Below, one piece after another: positions 18,301 to 26,014 of a stretch of 64,000 nt of DNA. The DNA is from CF-46 sp042408445. GTDB lineage: Bacteria; Chloroflexota; Limnocylindria; Limnocylindrales; CSP1-4. A program made the translations under genes and the position numbers. Under the pieces are notes generated by a model. It had not been told where the DNA came from. It saw nothing but the letters and a program-made list of their open reading frames with translations, and did no database searches. Numbering within the stretch: the stretch's first letter is position 1; the number at the start of each line of letters is the position of its first letter. The DNA lies in assembly GCA_042408445.1 (NCBI GenBank), contig JBHORC010000040.1, positions 124,001 through 188,000 of the forward strand, read 5' to 3'.

Positions 18301-18392
18301 GCCTGGGCAGGCGCAACGCTCGCCGGCAGGAGGTTGGCGAGCAGCAGCAGCGCAAACAGGGTCGCAAGCCGCCGCCGGGGCTGAACCGGCAT
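15324..18392 (-). CDS. Secreted multi-PKD-domain protein with a C-terminal lectin-like domain
   Basis: A 1022-residue exported protein. Residues 1-33 form a clear signal peptide (basic start, LFALLLLANLLPA core, cleavage near AQAVG). Residues 34-320 are a Cys- and Trp-rich region of unknown family. Six consecutive PKD domains of about 83 residues follow (about 324-822), each starting with a variant of PTASFTVTP and containing SWSWDFGDG and HTYxxAGTYTITLTAT. The last 200 residues look like a concanavalin A/LamG-type beta sandwich. PKD arrays usually act as surface spacers or glycan contacts. The N-terminal part contains no motif I recognise as catalytic. Start ATG 18392 has GGGAGG seven bases upstream; the longer frame to 18470 lacks a signal peptide start. 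It appears monocistronic. Confidence 0.82.
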   Translation of the reverse strand: MPVQPRRRLATLFALLLLANLLPASVAPAQAVGQFKCLGAPADEPAGGMYPEPRIFIESQSWWTQTGEAFPGRHIHTGACVPWLQPVDGVVQYHVRNLLHNIPGTVAWFRLQVNGNGPDPTLQIPLSRSCDTADCTAWDSFTVDYTNMLPGRWEHRFTHNIYLNAFGQRQFTTTRWHICIRTCTGGGSDAYTRSSGAAGWYEGLLYANAYLDPDDYIRLRDGVPQGQETIKVKFDQGAGSISVDPDAHHGNPGIVQCRIPDKLPIGGLSPVPTGTNWFQATLDTSTLSPGIHKLALRGSNSDARGVQEGVLLVPFRVLATGPQAPTASFTLTPKTGEAPLTVSVNDTSTNSPTGWTWDFGDGSDPVQGPAPAPHTYDAPGDYTVKLTATNDVGSDIATSIASVKAPAVPIAPTARFDAAPIQGVAPLQVTVTDHSDGLPTNWSWDFGDSTPAVDGQNPGPHTYADAGTYTITLTATNDQGSDTETASVAVAEPPAPTASFTVTPARGPAPLTVNVTDRSTNGPDSWTWDWGDSTTDTGPTPPAHTYTQAGSYIVTLTAKNAHGSSSLPITVTVDPPAPLASFTVAPQSGSVPLDVAVTDTSTGNPTSWSWDFGDGSAPVTAQQPGTHRYAAAGTYTITLTAGTAGGTNQATRQVVVNPPRPVAAFTVSPSTGPAPLSVTVSDRSTGTPTSWAWDFGDNTAIVTAQNPPAHVYSTPGAYTIKLTASNSGGPSSATMPVTVTVPKPVASFTATPLSGTAPLAVSVTDTSTGSPTSWSWSFGDGSTAVTSRTPAPHTYSAAGTYTITLTATNAGGFTTATQVITVNPVATTRLKDITFDPTLTDAVHGADRTSGTITRDTTTPLGGGGSARITNTTAYVEESFTATDDLYGSFLVRLTATPTNNAQLLLITNGGTTQGNLVLLTTRRLRLRIGSTTLADSPVLTVGTTYIVGFHQKRGTGSNGIIEAWLAPAGSALGSPFARRTTGTWKTAADRVRLGATDSIRVSVLLDNVLLDRASMPTAPAS
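15926..17424 (-). repeat. Six tandem PKD-encoding repeats of about 250 bp
   Basis: The six PKD units are also repeated at DNA level: a block coding for T-SWSWDFGD recurs near 16060, 16305, 16555, 16805, 17055 and 17315, roughly every 250 bases. The units are diverged but share enough identity to allow slippage or recombination, so repeat number may vary between strains. Confidence 0.75.
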
Positions 18393-18570
18393 CGCTATTC
18401 CTCCCCCCGACCGCCTCCCGGTGGCGTGCGGAGTGACGCGCGCTTCCAGCGGGGGGAGACGTGCTCGCATCGGGCCGACCCCTCAGCCCGCCGAGGACGA
18501 CCCTGGGGGCCCCCGACCGATTTGCCGCGGCCGCGCTCGCTGGGGGACGAGGGGCGACCGCCTGGCGCCG

Positions 18571-18576
18571 AGTCTA
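18571..18576 (-). promoter_or_regulatory. Possible -10 box (TAGACT) upstream of the PKD protein gene
   Basis: Minus-strand TAGACT lies 178 bases before the PKD gene ATG, in the 292-base gap 18393-18684. The gap otherwise shows no gene, no RNA family I recognise and only GC-rich inverted repeats. The assignment rests on the hexamer alone. Confidence 0.25.
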
Positions 18577-18684
18577 GCGACCCTGGTGCGGATCGGTGCG
18601 GTCTGATTGGGTCGTGAACGGTCCGCAGTCACGCGTGTTGCGCGCGCGGAAGGAGAGTTGTGGTGCGCATTGGCACCAACCGGG

Positions 18685-19212
18685 TCAGGCGACCTCGGTG
18701 AGGCGGCCCGTCGCGACGTCGAAGACGAGGCCGTGGATGGGGACGGCCCGGACCCACGGATGCGAGCGAAGACGATCCACCTGCGTTCGCACGGAATCGG
18801 CGACGCTCGAGAAGGTCCCGAAGGCCATGTCCAGCTCGTGCGCGGTCCGCTCGACGAGCTTCGACCGGATCTCGGCGTCCGATCGTCCCTCCAGCCCACA
18901 CCCCGTATGCCCGATGACGAGGACCTCGTCGGTGCCGAGGAGCTCCTGGCTGACGACGATCGAGCGGATCGCGTCGTCCGTCGCCAGGCCGCCGGCGTTC
19001 CGGATGATGTGGGCATCCCCGGTCCGCAGGCCGAGCGCCTCCTCGACGTCGAGACGGGCATCCATGCAGGCGATCACGGCGAGATGCGAGAGCGGCGCGG
19101 CGGTCAGGGCGGAACGATCGAAGGCCTCGACATAGCGGCGATTTTCGGCGAGGACCCGCTCGTACTCGGACAGCGGAGCGCCGGCCCGGCCGGCCCTGTC
19201 GTCGGCGCCCAC
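18685..19212 (-). CDS. Beta-class carbonic anhydrase
   Basis: A 175-residue zinc enzyme interconverting CO2 and bicarbonate. The zinc/catalytic motif CMDAR gives Cys49, Asp51 and Arg53, and HTGC gives His102 and Cys105, exactly the beta-class ligands. The short length matches the compact Rv1284-type subgroup. The start is not certain: GTG 19212 places about 15 residues before the SEYERVLAENRRY helix that normally opens this subgroup, but only a weak ribosome site precedes it. The FtsB-like gene ends 11 bases upstream, so the two probably share a transcript. Confidence 0.9.
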   Translation of the reverse strand: MGADDRAGRAGAPLSEYERVLAENRRYVEAFDRSALTAAPLSHLAVIACMDARLDVEEALGLRTGDAHIIRNAGGLATDDAIRSIVVSQELLGTDEVLVIGHTGCGLEGRSDAEIRSKLVERTAHELDMAFGTFSSVADSVRTQVDRLRSHPWVRAVPIHGLVFDVATGRLTEVA

Positions 19213-19223
19213 GGGACCCGCGA

Positions 19224-19748
19224 TCAGTCCGCGGGGCCGAACAGGAGCGAGAGCCAGGATTCGAGCGGCGTTCGATGCTCGGACGTCGAGCCGAGTCGAA
19301 CGGACGCCGAGCCAGGCGCTCCGTCGACGGGAGCCGGCACGGATGGGTCGAGCGTGAACGGGATCTCCTTCGGGCTGCCGAAGCGTTCGCCCCGGGCTTC
19401 GACCGCGACGTAGTCCGGCTGCACGATCAGGTCGAGCTCCTTCTGGAGCGCCTCGACCTCCGTGGCCAGCGCGGCGTTGTCCTGGGCGAGCTGTTCCGCA
19501 TGCCCGGTGGCCGCCTGCGCGTCGCCGACCTGGCGGGCGAAAACGACGACGATCCAGATCGCGACCAGGGCGGCGGACGCCCAACCGACGCGACGACGGG
19601 TGATCCCGGCAACGGAGATGCCGGACAGATCCACGGGTGCACCCGGGCCGCCCAGGACAGCGCCGTCGTTCGGCCCGCCCGTCTCGCCGGAGTCGGCATC
19701 CCCGGTCGAAGCGGCTCGGCGGTGGCGGTGCGCGCTCGGGTCATCCAC
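19224..19748 (-). CDS. FtsB/DivIC-like septum-formation protein
   Basis: A 174-residue single-pass membrane protein. A polar, disordered N-terminus of about 50 residues precedes one transmembrane helix (about 55-72). It is followed by a coiled coil (QLAQDNAALATEVEALQKEL) and a short folded region with the P-D-Y-V-A-V-E-A-R-x-x-x-x-G-S-P-K-E-I-P pattern typical of FtsB/DivIC. Such proteins bridge FtsQ and FtsL in the divisome. The gene is separated from the other division genes of the window (about 60-64 kb). GTG 19748 is the start; it may share a transcript with the carbonic anhydrase. Confidence 0.7.
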   Translation of the reverse strand: MDDPSAHRHRRAASTGDADSGETGGPNDGAVLGGPGAPVDLSGISVAGITRRRVGWASAALVAIWIVVVFARQVGDAQAATGHAEQLAQDNAALATEVEALQKELDLIVQPDYVAVEARGERFGSPKEIPFTLDPSVPAPVDGAPGSASVRLGSTSEHRTPLESWLSLLFGPAD

Positions 19749-19880
19749 GTCCCCGGAGGGTAGCTGCGCGCAGCTGACGTGTCAACTCGCGATGGGCGTG
19801 ACACCGAACCTGTCACAAGCGCCGGCGATGGTCTTGGTAGACTTCCCGAAACAGCACAGGCGTTCCATTTCGAGGTGGTG

Positions 19881-22193
19881 ATGCGAACCTATGCCCCGGC
19901 CGTGACGGAGGTCGTGCTGGATCGAATCCTCGAGGAGCCGTCGATGGCGGCCGGGGTGACGCATCACGAGGTGATCCCGGCGCGATCGCCGATCTGGCAG
20001 GACCCGCCAGACTGGTTGGACCCGCGGATCCGCGCAGGGCTCGCCGCTCGCGGAATCGATCGTCTCTACAGCCATCAGGCGGAGGCGATCGAGGCCGTTC
20101 GCGCCGGACGGGACGTCGTGGTCGTCACGCCGACCGCGTCGGGCAAGACGCTCTGCTACGCGCTGCCGGTGCTCCAGTCGATCGCCGAGGATCCGTCGGC
20201 ACGCGCGTTGTTCCTGTTTCCCACCAAGGCGCTCGGCCAGGATCAGGTCGCGGAGATCGGCGAGCTGTCGCGGGCGGCGTCCCTGAACATCTCGGCGGCG
20301 ACCTACGACGGCGACACCCCCGCCCCGATCCGGTCGGCGATCCGTGGCGCCGGCCAGATCGTCGTGACGAACCCGGACATGCTCCACTCGGCGATCCTCC
20401 CCCACCACACGAAGTGGTTCCAGCTGTTCGAACAGCTCCGGGTCATCGTCATCGACGAGCTCCACACGTACCGCGGCGTGTTCGGCAGCCATGTCGCGAA
20501 TGTCATCCGACGCCTCCTCCGGCTGTGCGCCCACTACGGCAGCCGGCCGGTGATCGTCTGCTGCTCGGCGACGATCGCGAACCCCGCGGAGCTCGCGACC
20601 GCGCTGACGGGGCGGGATCCGATCCTCGTCGATCGGAACGGGGCGCCGAGCGGGGAGCGCCACGTCCTCCTCGTCGAGCCGCCGCTCACGGATCGCGCGA
20701 CGGGCGCCAGGGGATCCTCGATGACCGTCGCCCACCGGTGGGCGCTTCCCTTCCTCCGCGCCGGGCGCCAGACGGTGGTCTTCGGACGGAGCCGGACGGC
20801 CGTGGAGATCATGCTGTCGACGCTCCGCGAGGCGCTGCGCCAGGATCTCGGCCCGCGGTCCCGGGTCCGGGGCTACCGAGGCGGCTACCTCCCCACGGAG
20901 CGGCGCTCCATCGAGCGAGGCCTCCGCGATGGCGAGATCCTCGGTGTCGTCGCGACGAACGCGCTCGAGCTGGGCGTGGACATCGGCCGCCTGGACGTCT
21001 CGATCCTCGCCGGCTACCCGGGGTCGGTCGCGGCGACGTGGCAGCAGATCGGTCGGGCCGGCCGACGGGGTGGCACGAGCGTCGCCGTCGTGGTCGCGTC
21101 CGGCGCGCCGGTGGACCGCTACGTCGTCCACCATCCGGAGTTCCTGCTGGACGGGCGGTCCGAGGAGGCTCGGCTCGATCCGGACAACCTGCACGTCCTG
21201 ATCGCGCATCTGCGCTGCGCGACGTTCGAGCTCCCGTTCGAACCCGGCGAGACGTTTGGCCCGGCCGCCGCCGACGAGCTCCTCGCATTCATCGCGGAGT
21301 CGGGACACGTCCGGCAGGCGGACGACGGGCGCTGGTACTGGAGCTCGGAGAACTTCCCGGCGTCGGAGGTGTCGCTCCGGAGCGCTGCGCCCGAGAACGT
21401 CGTGATCATCGACACGACGCCGGATCGACCGCGAGTGCTCGGCGAGGTCGACCTGTTCTCCGCCCAGGTCCTCGTCCACGAGCGCGCGATCTACATGCAC
21501 GAGTCGGTCCAGTACTACGTGGACCGGCTGGAGTGGGGCGAACGGAAGGCCTACGTCCACCGGATCGATGCCGATCACTACACGTATGCCAACCGCGCGG
21601 TCACGTTGAAGCCGCTGGACGTCTTCGCGGAGGCGCCGGCGACGGGCGGCCGGCGGGTCCACGGCGAGGTGATGGTCGCAAGCCTCGTGACGCTCTTCAA
21701 GAAGCTCAAGTTCGGAACGGACGAGAACGTCGGCTGGGGACCGATCGACCTGCCGGAGATCGAGCTCCAGACGACGGCCTACTGGCTCACCGCGGAGGCG
21801 GCCGCGACCGGCTGGCGGCGGAACGAGCTCGACATCGCGCTCATGGGCGCGGGGCGGGCGATCCAGACGGTGGCAGCGGTGCTCCTGATGGTCGACCCGC
21901 GGGACCTCGGGCTGGTCACGCAGGTCCGCTCGCCGCACCACGACGCGCCCACGATCTACCTCTACGAGGCCGTTCCGGGCGGCATCGGGCTGAGCCCGCG
22001 GTTGTGGGATCGCCACGACCAGCTCGTCGCTGGAGCGGAGGAGCTGATCCGGGGCTGCGACTGCGAGAGCGGCTGTCCCGCCTGCACGGGGCCGCGTCTC
22101 GAGCCGGAGATCGACGCCCGTGCGCTCGCGCTTCGACTCCTGGCCCAGCTCCGGGCGGCACCACAGCCGCAGCTCGTCGCGGCCGGCGGATGA
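19881..22193 (+). CDS. mrfA: MrfA-type DEAD/H helicase with C-terminal zinc site
   Basis: A 770-residue superfamily 2 helicase of the MrfA/YprA family, which in Bacillus subtilis acts with MrfB to excise mitomycin-C adducts and crosslinks independently of UvrABC. Walker A TASGKT is at 85-90, the DEAH-box equivalent is DELHTYRGVFGSH, and the second RecA domain shows TNALELGVDIG and QQIGRAGRRG. The C-terminal DUF1998-like part ends with the four-cysteine cluster CDCESGCPAC that binds zinc in MrfA. ATG 19881 was chosen for the GAGGTG just upstream and family N-terminus. The stop overlaps mrfB by four bases. Assignment is by motif and by the adjacent MrfB-like exonuclease. Confidence 0.9.
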   Translation: MRTYAPAVTEVVLDRILEEPSMAAGVTHHEVIPARSPIWQDPPDWLDPRIRAGLAARGIDRLYSHQAEAIEAVRAGRDVVVVTPTASGKTLCYALPVLQSIAEDPSARALFLFPTKALGQDQVAEIGELSRAASLNISAATYDGDTPAPIRSAIRGAGQIVVTNPDMLHSAILPHHTKWFQLFEQLRVIVIDELHTYRGVFGSHVANVIRRLLRLCAHYGSRPVIVCCSATIANPAELATALTGRDPILVDRNGAPSGERHVLLVEPPLTDRATGARGSSMTVAHRWALPFLRAGRQTVVFGRSRTAVEIMLSTLREALRQDLGPRSRVRGYRGGYLPTERRSIERGLRDGEILGVVATNALELGVDIGRLDVSILAGYPGSVAATWQQIGRAGRRGGTSVAVVVASGAPVDRYVVHHPEFLLDGRSEEARLDPDNLHVLIAHLRCATFELPFEPGETFGPAAADELLAFIAESGHVRQADDGRWYWSSENFPASEVSLRSAAPENVVIIDTTPDRPRVLGEVDLFSAQVLVHERAIYMHESVQYYVDRLEWGERKAYVHRIDADHYTYANRAVTLKPLDVFAEAPATGGRRVHGEVMVASLVTLFKKLKFGTDENVGWGPIDLPEIELQTTAYWLTAEAAATGWRRNELDIALMGAGRAIQTVAAVLLMVDPRDLGLVTQVRSPHHDAPTIYLYEAVPGGIGLSPRLWDRHDQLVAGAEELIRGCDCESGCPACTGPRLEPEIDARALALRLLAQLRAAPQPQLVAAGG

Positions 22194-23677
22194 GCGGCGC
22201 AACGCTCGAGCGGCGACTCGCGAACTACCGGGCAACCCTCGCGGGGGGTTCCCGCGAACCGGGCGATCGCCGCGACGGAGGGATCGGTCGGGGTTCCGTC
22301 GAGCTCGGCGAGCGACTCGCCGCGGCGGTGGACGGCGAGCTGCTGCTGGACGCGGCCGGCCCCGTCGTCCGCTGCGAGCCGGCGACCGTCGTCCTCCCAG
22401 TGGACCGGGCGCGCCTCGCCAGCCTGCCCGGTCTCCCACCGCCCGATGCGACGCTTGTCTGCCTCGATACGGAGACGACGGGGCTGGCCACGGCGTCGGG
22501 GACGGTCGCGTTCCTCGTCGGGCTCGGCTGGTGGGAATCCGATCGGTTCCGGCAGGTCCAGCTGCTGCTGCCGGACCATCCAGCCGAGCGCGGCCTGCTC
22601 GCGCGTCTGGCGACCCACATCCCGCCGGGCGCGTGGCTCGTCACGTACAACGGCAAGGGCTTCGACTGGCCGCTGCTGACCGCCCGGTACCGGATGGCCG
22701 GAGCGCCTCCCCCTCCGCTCGGCGGTCACCTCGACCTGCTGCCATTCGTCCGGCGGGTCTTCCGCCACCGGATGGTCGACGCTCGGCTCCGCACCGTCGA
22801 GACCGAGCTCCTCGGAACGGTCCGCCACGGTGACGTCGACGGCTGGCAGATCCCCGGTCGGTTCCTGGACTTCCTCCGCGGAGCGCCGGCGGACCCCCTC
22901 CTCGATGTCGTCCGCCACAACCGGGAGGATGTCCGGTCCCTTGCTCGTCTCCTCGGCACGATCGACCGCGACTACGCCGACGAGGGTGCTCGCCCCGCCG
23001 CACCGAGAGGCGACCTTGCGGGTCTCGCCCGGCTCCTGGCTCGGGACCAGCGGCTCGACGAGGCGCTGGCGTGTCTCGACGCGGCGCTCGCAAAGCCGGC
23101 CCAGCTGACGGAGGACGCGGAACACGTCGCCACGAGCGGGGCGGACGACGACGCGCCGGGTCAGCCGCCGTGGTGGCATCCCAGGCGGGTTGCCGACGTC
23201 GGCGGCTCTGGGCGACGCGCGACGTGGACGCGGGTCGTGGAGGGCCGGCTCGAATCCCCCTGGACGCCGGAGCGGATCGCGATCGAACGCGCCCGGCTCC
23301 TGCGGCGGATGCGTCGGCACGACGAGGCGATTGCCGCGTGGCGGGACCTCACCGCTGGCCGCGGCGCCGTCGCGATCCACGCGTGGGTGGAGATCGCGAA
23401 GCTTCGCGAGCACCGCCTCGGCGACCTGCCTGGCTCTCTCGAGGCGGCCCACCAGGCGGAGGTCCTCGCGGAGCGACGGCGGCAGCTCGGGATGGGCGAT
23501 CCCGGCGTCGAGCGGATCCTTCGCGCCCGGGTCGAACGCCTCGGCAGCCGGCTCGCGCGACGCCGAGCGCGGAGTCAGGCCGCCGTCGGCTCGGTCAGGG
23601 TCGGAGTCGGCGACCGGCCCGCGGCCCCGGTCAGGACGAGGCCCGGACGTCCGGGTTCGGGATCATCGCCTCGGTGA
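22190..23677 (+). CDS. mrfB: MrfB-type DEDDh exonuclease with helical-repeat C-terminus
   Basis: A 495-residue partner of MrfA. The RNase H-like exonuclease core shows DxE in LDTETTG (Asp93, Glu95), the second Asp in YNGKGFDWPLL, and His/Asp in RHNREDV, completing the DEDDh metal site. After about residue 260 comes a TPR-like region (LDEALACLDAAL; HDEAIAAWRDLT), as in YprB. The ATG overlaps the mrfA stop (ATGA), indicating strict coupling. The last 47 bases overlap the transaldolase gene on the other strand, and the C-terminal 50 residues are Arg/Pro-rich and low in complexity. Confidence 0.88.
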   Translation: MSGATLERRLANYRATLAGGSREPGDRRDGGIGRGSVELGERLAAAVDGELLLDAAGPVVRCEPATVVLPVDRARLASLPGLPPPDATLVCLDTETTGLATASGTVAFLVGLGWWESDRFRQVQLLLPDHPAERGLLARLATHIPPGAWLVTYNGKGFDWPLLTARYRMAGAPPPPLGGHLDLLPFVRRVFRHRMVDARLRTVETELLGTVRHGDVDGWQIPGRFLDFLRGAPADPLLDVVRHNREDVRSLARLLGTIDRDYADEGARPAAPRGDLAGLARLLARDQRLDEALACLDAALAKPAQLTEDAEHVATSGADDDAPGQPPWWHPRRVADVGGSGRRATWTRVVEGRLESPWTPERIAIERARLLRRMRRHDEAIAAWRDLTAGRGAVAIHAWVEIAKLREHRLGDLPGSLEAAHQAEVLAERRRQLGMGDPGVERILRARVERLGSRLARRRARSQAAVGSVRVGVGDRPAAPVRTRPGRPGSGSSPR

Positions 23678-24746
23678 CCTGATGGAGCAGGTCGTGGTAC
23701 GAGGCGATGAAGGCCCGCAGCGTCCGCGCCGTCGGCGGGAACGAATCGAACTCCGCGCGCGACAACGCGTCCGGCTCGTGAGCGCGCACGAAGTCCGGGT
23801 AGTGCCGCGAGAGCTCGTCGACCAGGCGGGGATCGACCGGATCATCCATCCGCGGTCGCACCTCCACCGACGAGGCGTTGAAGCGCTTCTGCCAGTTGGA
23901 CGGCATCGTGATGACAACGTCGCCGCCGATCAGCTCCGACCAGTGGTACTGGTGGCGGATCGCTGCCCCGAGGAGGCGCGCCCGGAACCCGCGCTCGCGG
24001 AAGATGCGGTATGCCTGCTTGAACACGGCGACGCCGGACCACGGCAGTGCGGCGGGGTCCGCGATGATCCCGTCGCGTTCGGTCTGGACGCGGAGCCAGT
24101 CCTCGATCCGGCCCATCATGATCGTCACGACCGGGCCCATCGCCGCCGTCGATTGGCCGTCGGCCTCGCGCCGCTCCAATCCTCGCTCGATCGCCTCCGC
24201 CGCGGCCACGGCCTGCGCAACGGAGAAGCAGACGGTCGTGTTCACGCTCACACCCGCGGCGCTCGCCTCCTCCATCGCGTCGATACCCGCCGACGTCGCG
24301 GGGAACTTCACGATGATGTTCGGCGCGATCGAGTCGAAATGGCGTGCCTGGGCGAGCATCCGCTCGGCGGAGCGGTGAAGGGTCGGATCGGTCTGCGTCG
24401 ACAGGCGACCCTGACGCCCGCCCTGCGCCTCGAACGCGGGCAGCAGCAGGGGCGCGGCCCGGACGGACATCTCGTCGACGATGACCCAGGCGAGATCGAC
24501 CTCGCTCGCCTCCGGACGCTCCCGCGCGAGCGTCTGCACCCGGTCGCGCCAGCGCGCGGGTTCCTTCTTCCAGACATCGGTCACGATCGTCGGGTTGGCC
24601 GTGGCGCCGACGGCACCGAACGAGATCGCGTACTCGAGCTCATCGATCGCGCAGGAGTCGTTCCAGATGTCGGTCGGGGTGGTGGCGATCGTCCGCCCGA
24701 GTGGCGTCCCGGCCAGGGGTGGCGCGGGCAGCTCGGCGATGCTCAT
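23631..24746 (-). CDS. Transaldolase-family protein
   Basis: A 371-residue TIM-barrel class I aldolase of the transaldolase family. Supporting segments are GATANPTIV near the N-terminus, IVKFPATSAGIDAMEE (Schiff-base Lys in the KFPAT strand) and INTTVCFS-like VNTTVCFSVAQAVAAAEA. The protein is longer than classical TalB (about 317). Sequence-divergent transaldolases often sit in sugar or polyol catabolic operons. Here it is the third gene after mmsA and a thiolase, 10 bases downstream of the latter, so a role in that pathway or in feeding its sugar phosphates is inferred. Start ATG 24746 has GAGGAGGA. Its 3' end overlaps mrfB convergently. Confidence 0.82.
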   Translation of the reverse strand: MSIAELPAPPLAGTPLGRTIATTPTDIWNDSCAIDELEYAISFGAVGATANPTIVTDVWKKEPARWRDRVQTLARERPEASEVDLAWVIVDEMSVRAAPLLLPAFEAQGGRQGRLSTQTDPTLHRSAERMLAQARHFDSIAPNIIVKFPATSAGIDAMEEASAAGVSVNTTVCFSVAQAVAAAEAIERGLERREADGQSTAAMGPVVTIMMGRIEDWLRVQTERDGIIADPAALPWSGVAVFKQAYRIFRERGFRARLLGAAIRHQYHWSELIGGDVVITMPSNWQKRFNASSVEVRPRMDDPVDPRLVDELSRHYPDFVRAHEPDALSRAEFDSFPPTARTLRAFIASYHDLLHQVTEAMIPNPDVRASS

Positions 24747-24756
24747 CTCGTCCTCC

Positions 24757-26007
24757 TCAGGCCGCCGCGGCGACGCGCTCGACTGCCATCGCCACGGAGC
24801 CTCCGCCGCCGAGACACAGCGTCGCGAGCCCGTAGCGGCCCTCGCGGCGACGAAGCTCGTGGAGCAGGGTCGCGACGATCCTGGCGCCGGACGCACCGAT
24901 CGGGTGCCCGAGGGCGATCGCCCCCCCGTTGACGTTGACCCGGTCCCAGTCGAACCCGAGCTCGTCGCCGTCCGCGAGTGTCTGGGCGGCGAACGCCTCG
25001 TTGATCTCGATGAGATCGAACGCCTCGAGCGGCATCTCGATTCGATCGAGCAGCCGGCGAACGCCCTGGACCGGCGCGAGGAACAGCCACTTCGGCTCGA
25101 CTTCCGCCTGCGCGTACCCGACGATCCGGGCGAGCGGCGTCAGGCCGGACCGCTCGACGACCCGCTCGCTCACCACGACCGTCGCGGCGGCTCCGTCCGT
25201 GATCCCGGGGGCATTGCCGGCGGTCACGGTTCCGATCGCAGCCGCGCCGCGATCCTCGCCGGTCGGCAGGTCGAAGACCGGCTTGAGCCGGGCGAGCGCC
25301 TCGGCCGTGGTGTCGCGACGCGGCCCCTCGTCGGTGTCGACGACGGTCTCGCGGCCCTTCGCGTCCCGGACCGTGACGGGCACGATCTCGTCGCCGAAGC
25401 GGCCGGAATCCTGCGCCGCGACCGCTCGCTGATGCGATTGAAGCGCGAAGGCGTCCTGCTGCTCGCGGGTGACGCCGGAGTGGATCGCGACGCGCTCGGC
25501 ATGCGTGCCCATGTGGCAGCCCTCGAACGCGCAGGTGAGCCCGTCGCCGACGGCACTGTCGATCAGAGTCGCGTTCCCGAGCCGGAGCCCGAACCGGGCC
25601 TTCGGCAGGAGGTAGGGGGCGAGGTTCATGTTCTCCATGCCGCCCGCAACAACGATCTCGGCGTCACCGGCCCGGATCTCGGCCGCGGCCAGCATGATCG
25701 ACTTGAGCCCGGACCCGCAGACCCGGTTGATCGTCGTGGCAGACGTCGTGTCGGCGAGCCCCGCGGCGAGCGCCGCCTGGCGGGCGGGTGCCTGCCCGAC
25801 GCCGGCCTGCAGCACCTGGCCCATCAGGACCTCGTCGACAGGCGTCCCTTCCGCGAGGCCGGAGCGCTCCATCGCGGCCCGGATCGCAACGCCGCCCAGC
25901 ACGGTCGCGGGCGTCTCCGCGAAGACGCCTCCGAACTTGCCGATCGGCGTCCGGGTGGCACTCGCGATGAACACATCGCCGTTCGGACTGATCCGCGACA
26001 GGCCCAT
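24757..26007 (-). CDS. Acetyl-CoA acetyltransferase (thiolase)
   Basis: A 416-residue thiolase with both signature sites: the nucleophile Cys in TINRVCGSGLKS, and near the C-terminus GHPIGASGAR (catalytic His) with CLGGGGS (second Cys). NEAFA, contacting CoA, is also present. It condenses or cleaves acetyl-CoA/acetoacetyl-CoA or a longer 3-ketoacyl-CoA. The gene starts seven bases after mmsA and ends 10 bases before transaldolase. Methylmalonate-semialdehyde dehydrogenase yields propionyl- or acetyl-CoA, so the thiolase may handle the product, but that link is inference. Confidence 0.92.
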   Translation of the reverse strand: MGLSRISPNGDVFIASATRTPIGKFGGVFAETPATVLGGVAIRAAMERSGLAEGTPVDEVLMGQVLQAGVGQAPARQAALAAGLADTTSATTINRVCGSGLKSIMLAAAEIRAGDAEIVVAGGMENMNLAPYLLPKARFGLRLGNATLIDSAVGDGLTCAFEGCHMGTHAERVAIHSGVTREQQDAFALQSHQRAVAAQDSGRFGDEIVPVTVRDAKGRETVVDTDEGPRRDTTAEALARLKPVFDLPTGEDRGAAAIGTVTAGNAPGITDGAAATVVVSERVVERSGLTPLARIVGYAQAEVEPKWLFLAPVQGVRRLLDRIEMPLEAFDLIEINEAFAAQTLADGDELGFDWDRVNVNGGAIALGHPIGASGARIVATLLHELRRREGRYGLATLCLGGGGSVAMAVERVAAAA

Positions 26008-26014
26008 CAGCGCG

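Noticed and set aside
18393..18684. Possible riboswitch (c-di-GMP type) in the leader of the PKD protein gene
   Set aside because: The conserved GEMM core and paired stems are not present; only generic GC-rich inverted repeats are seen.
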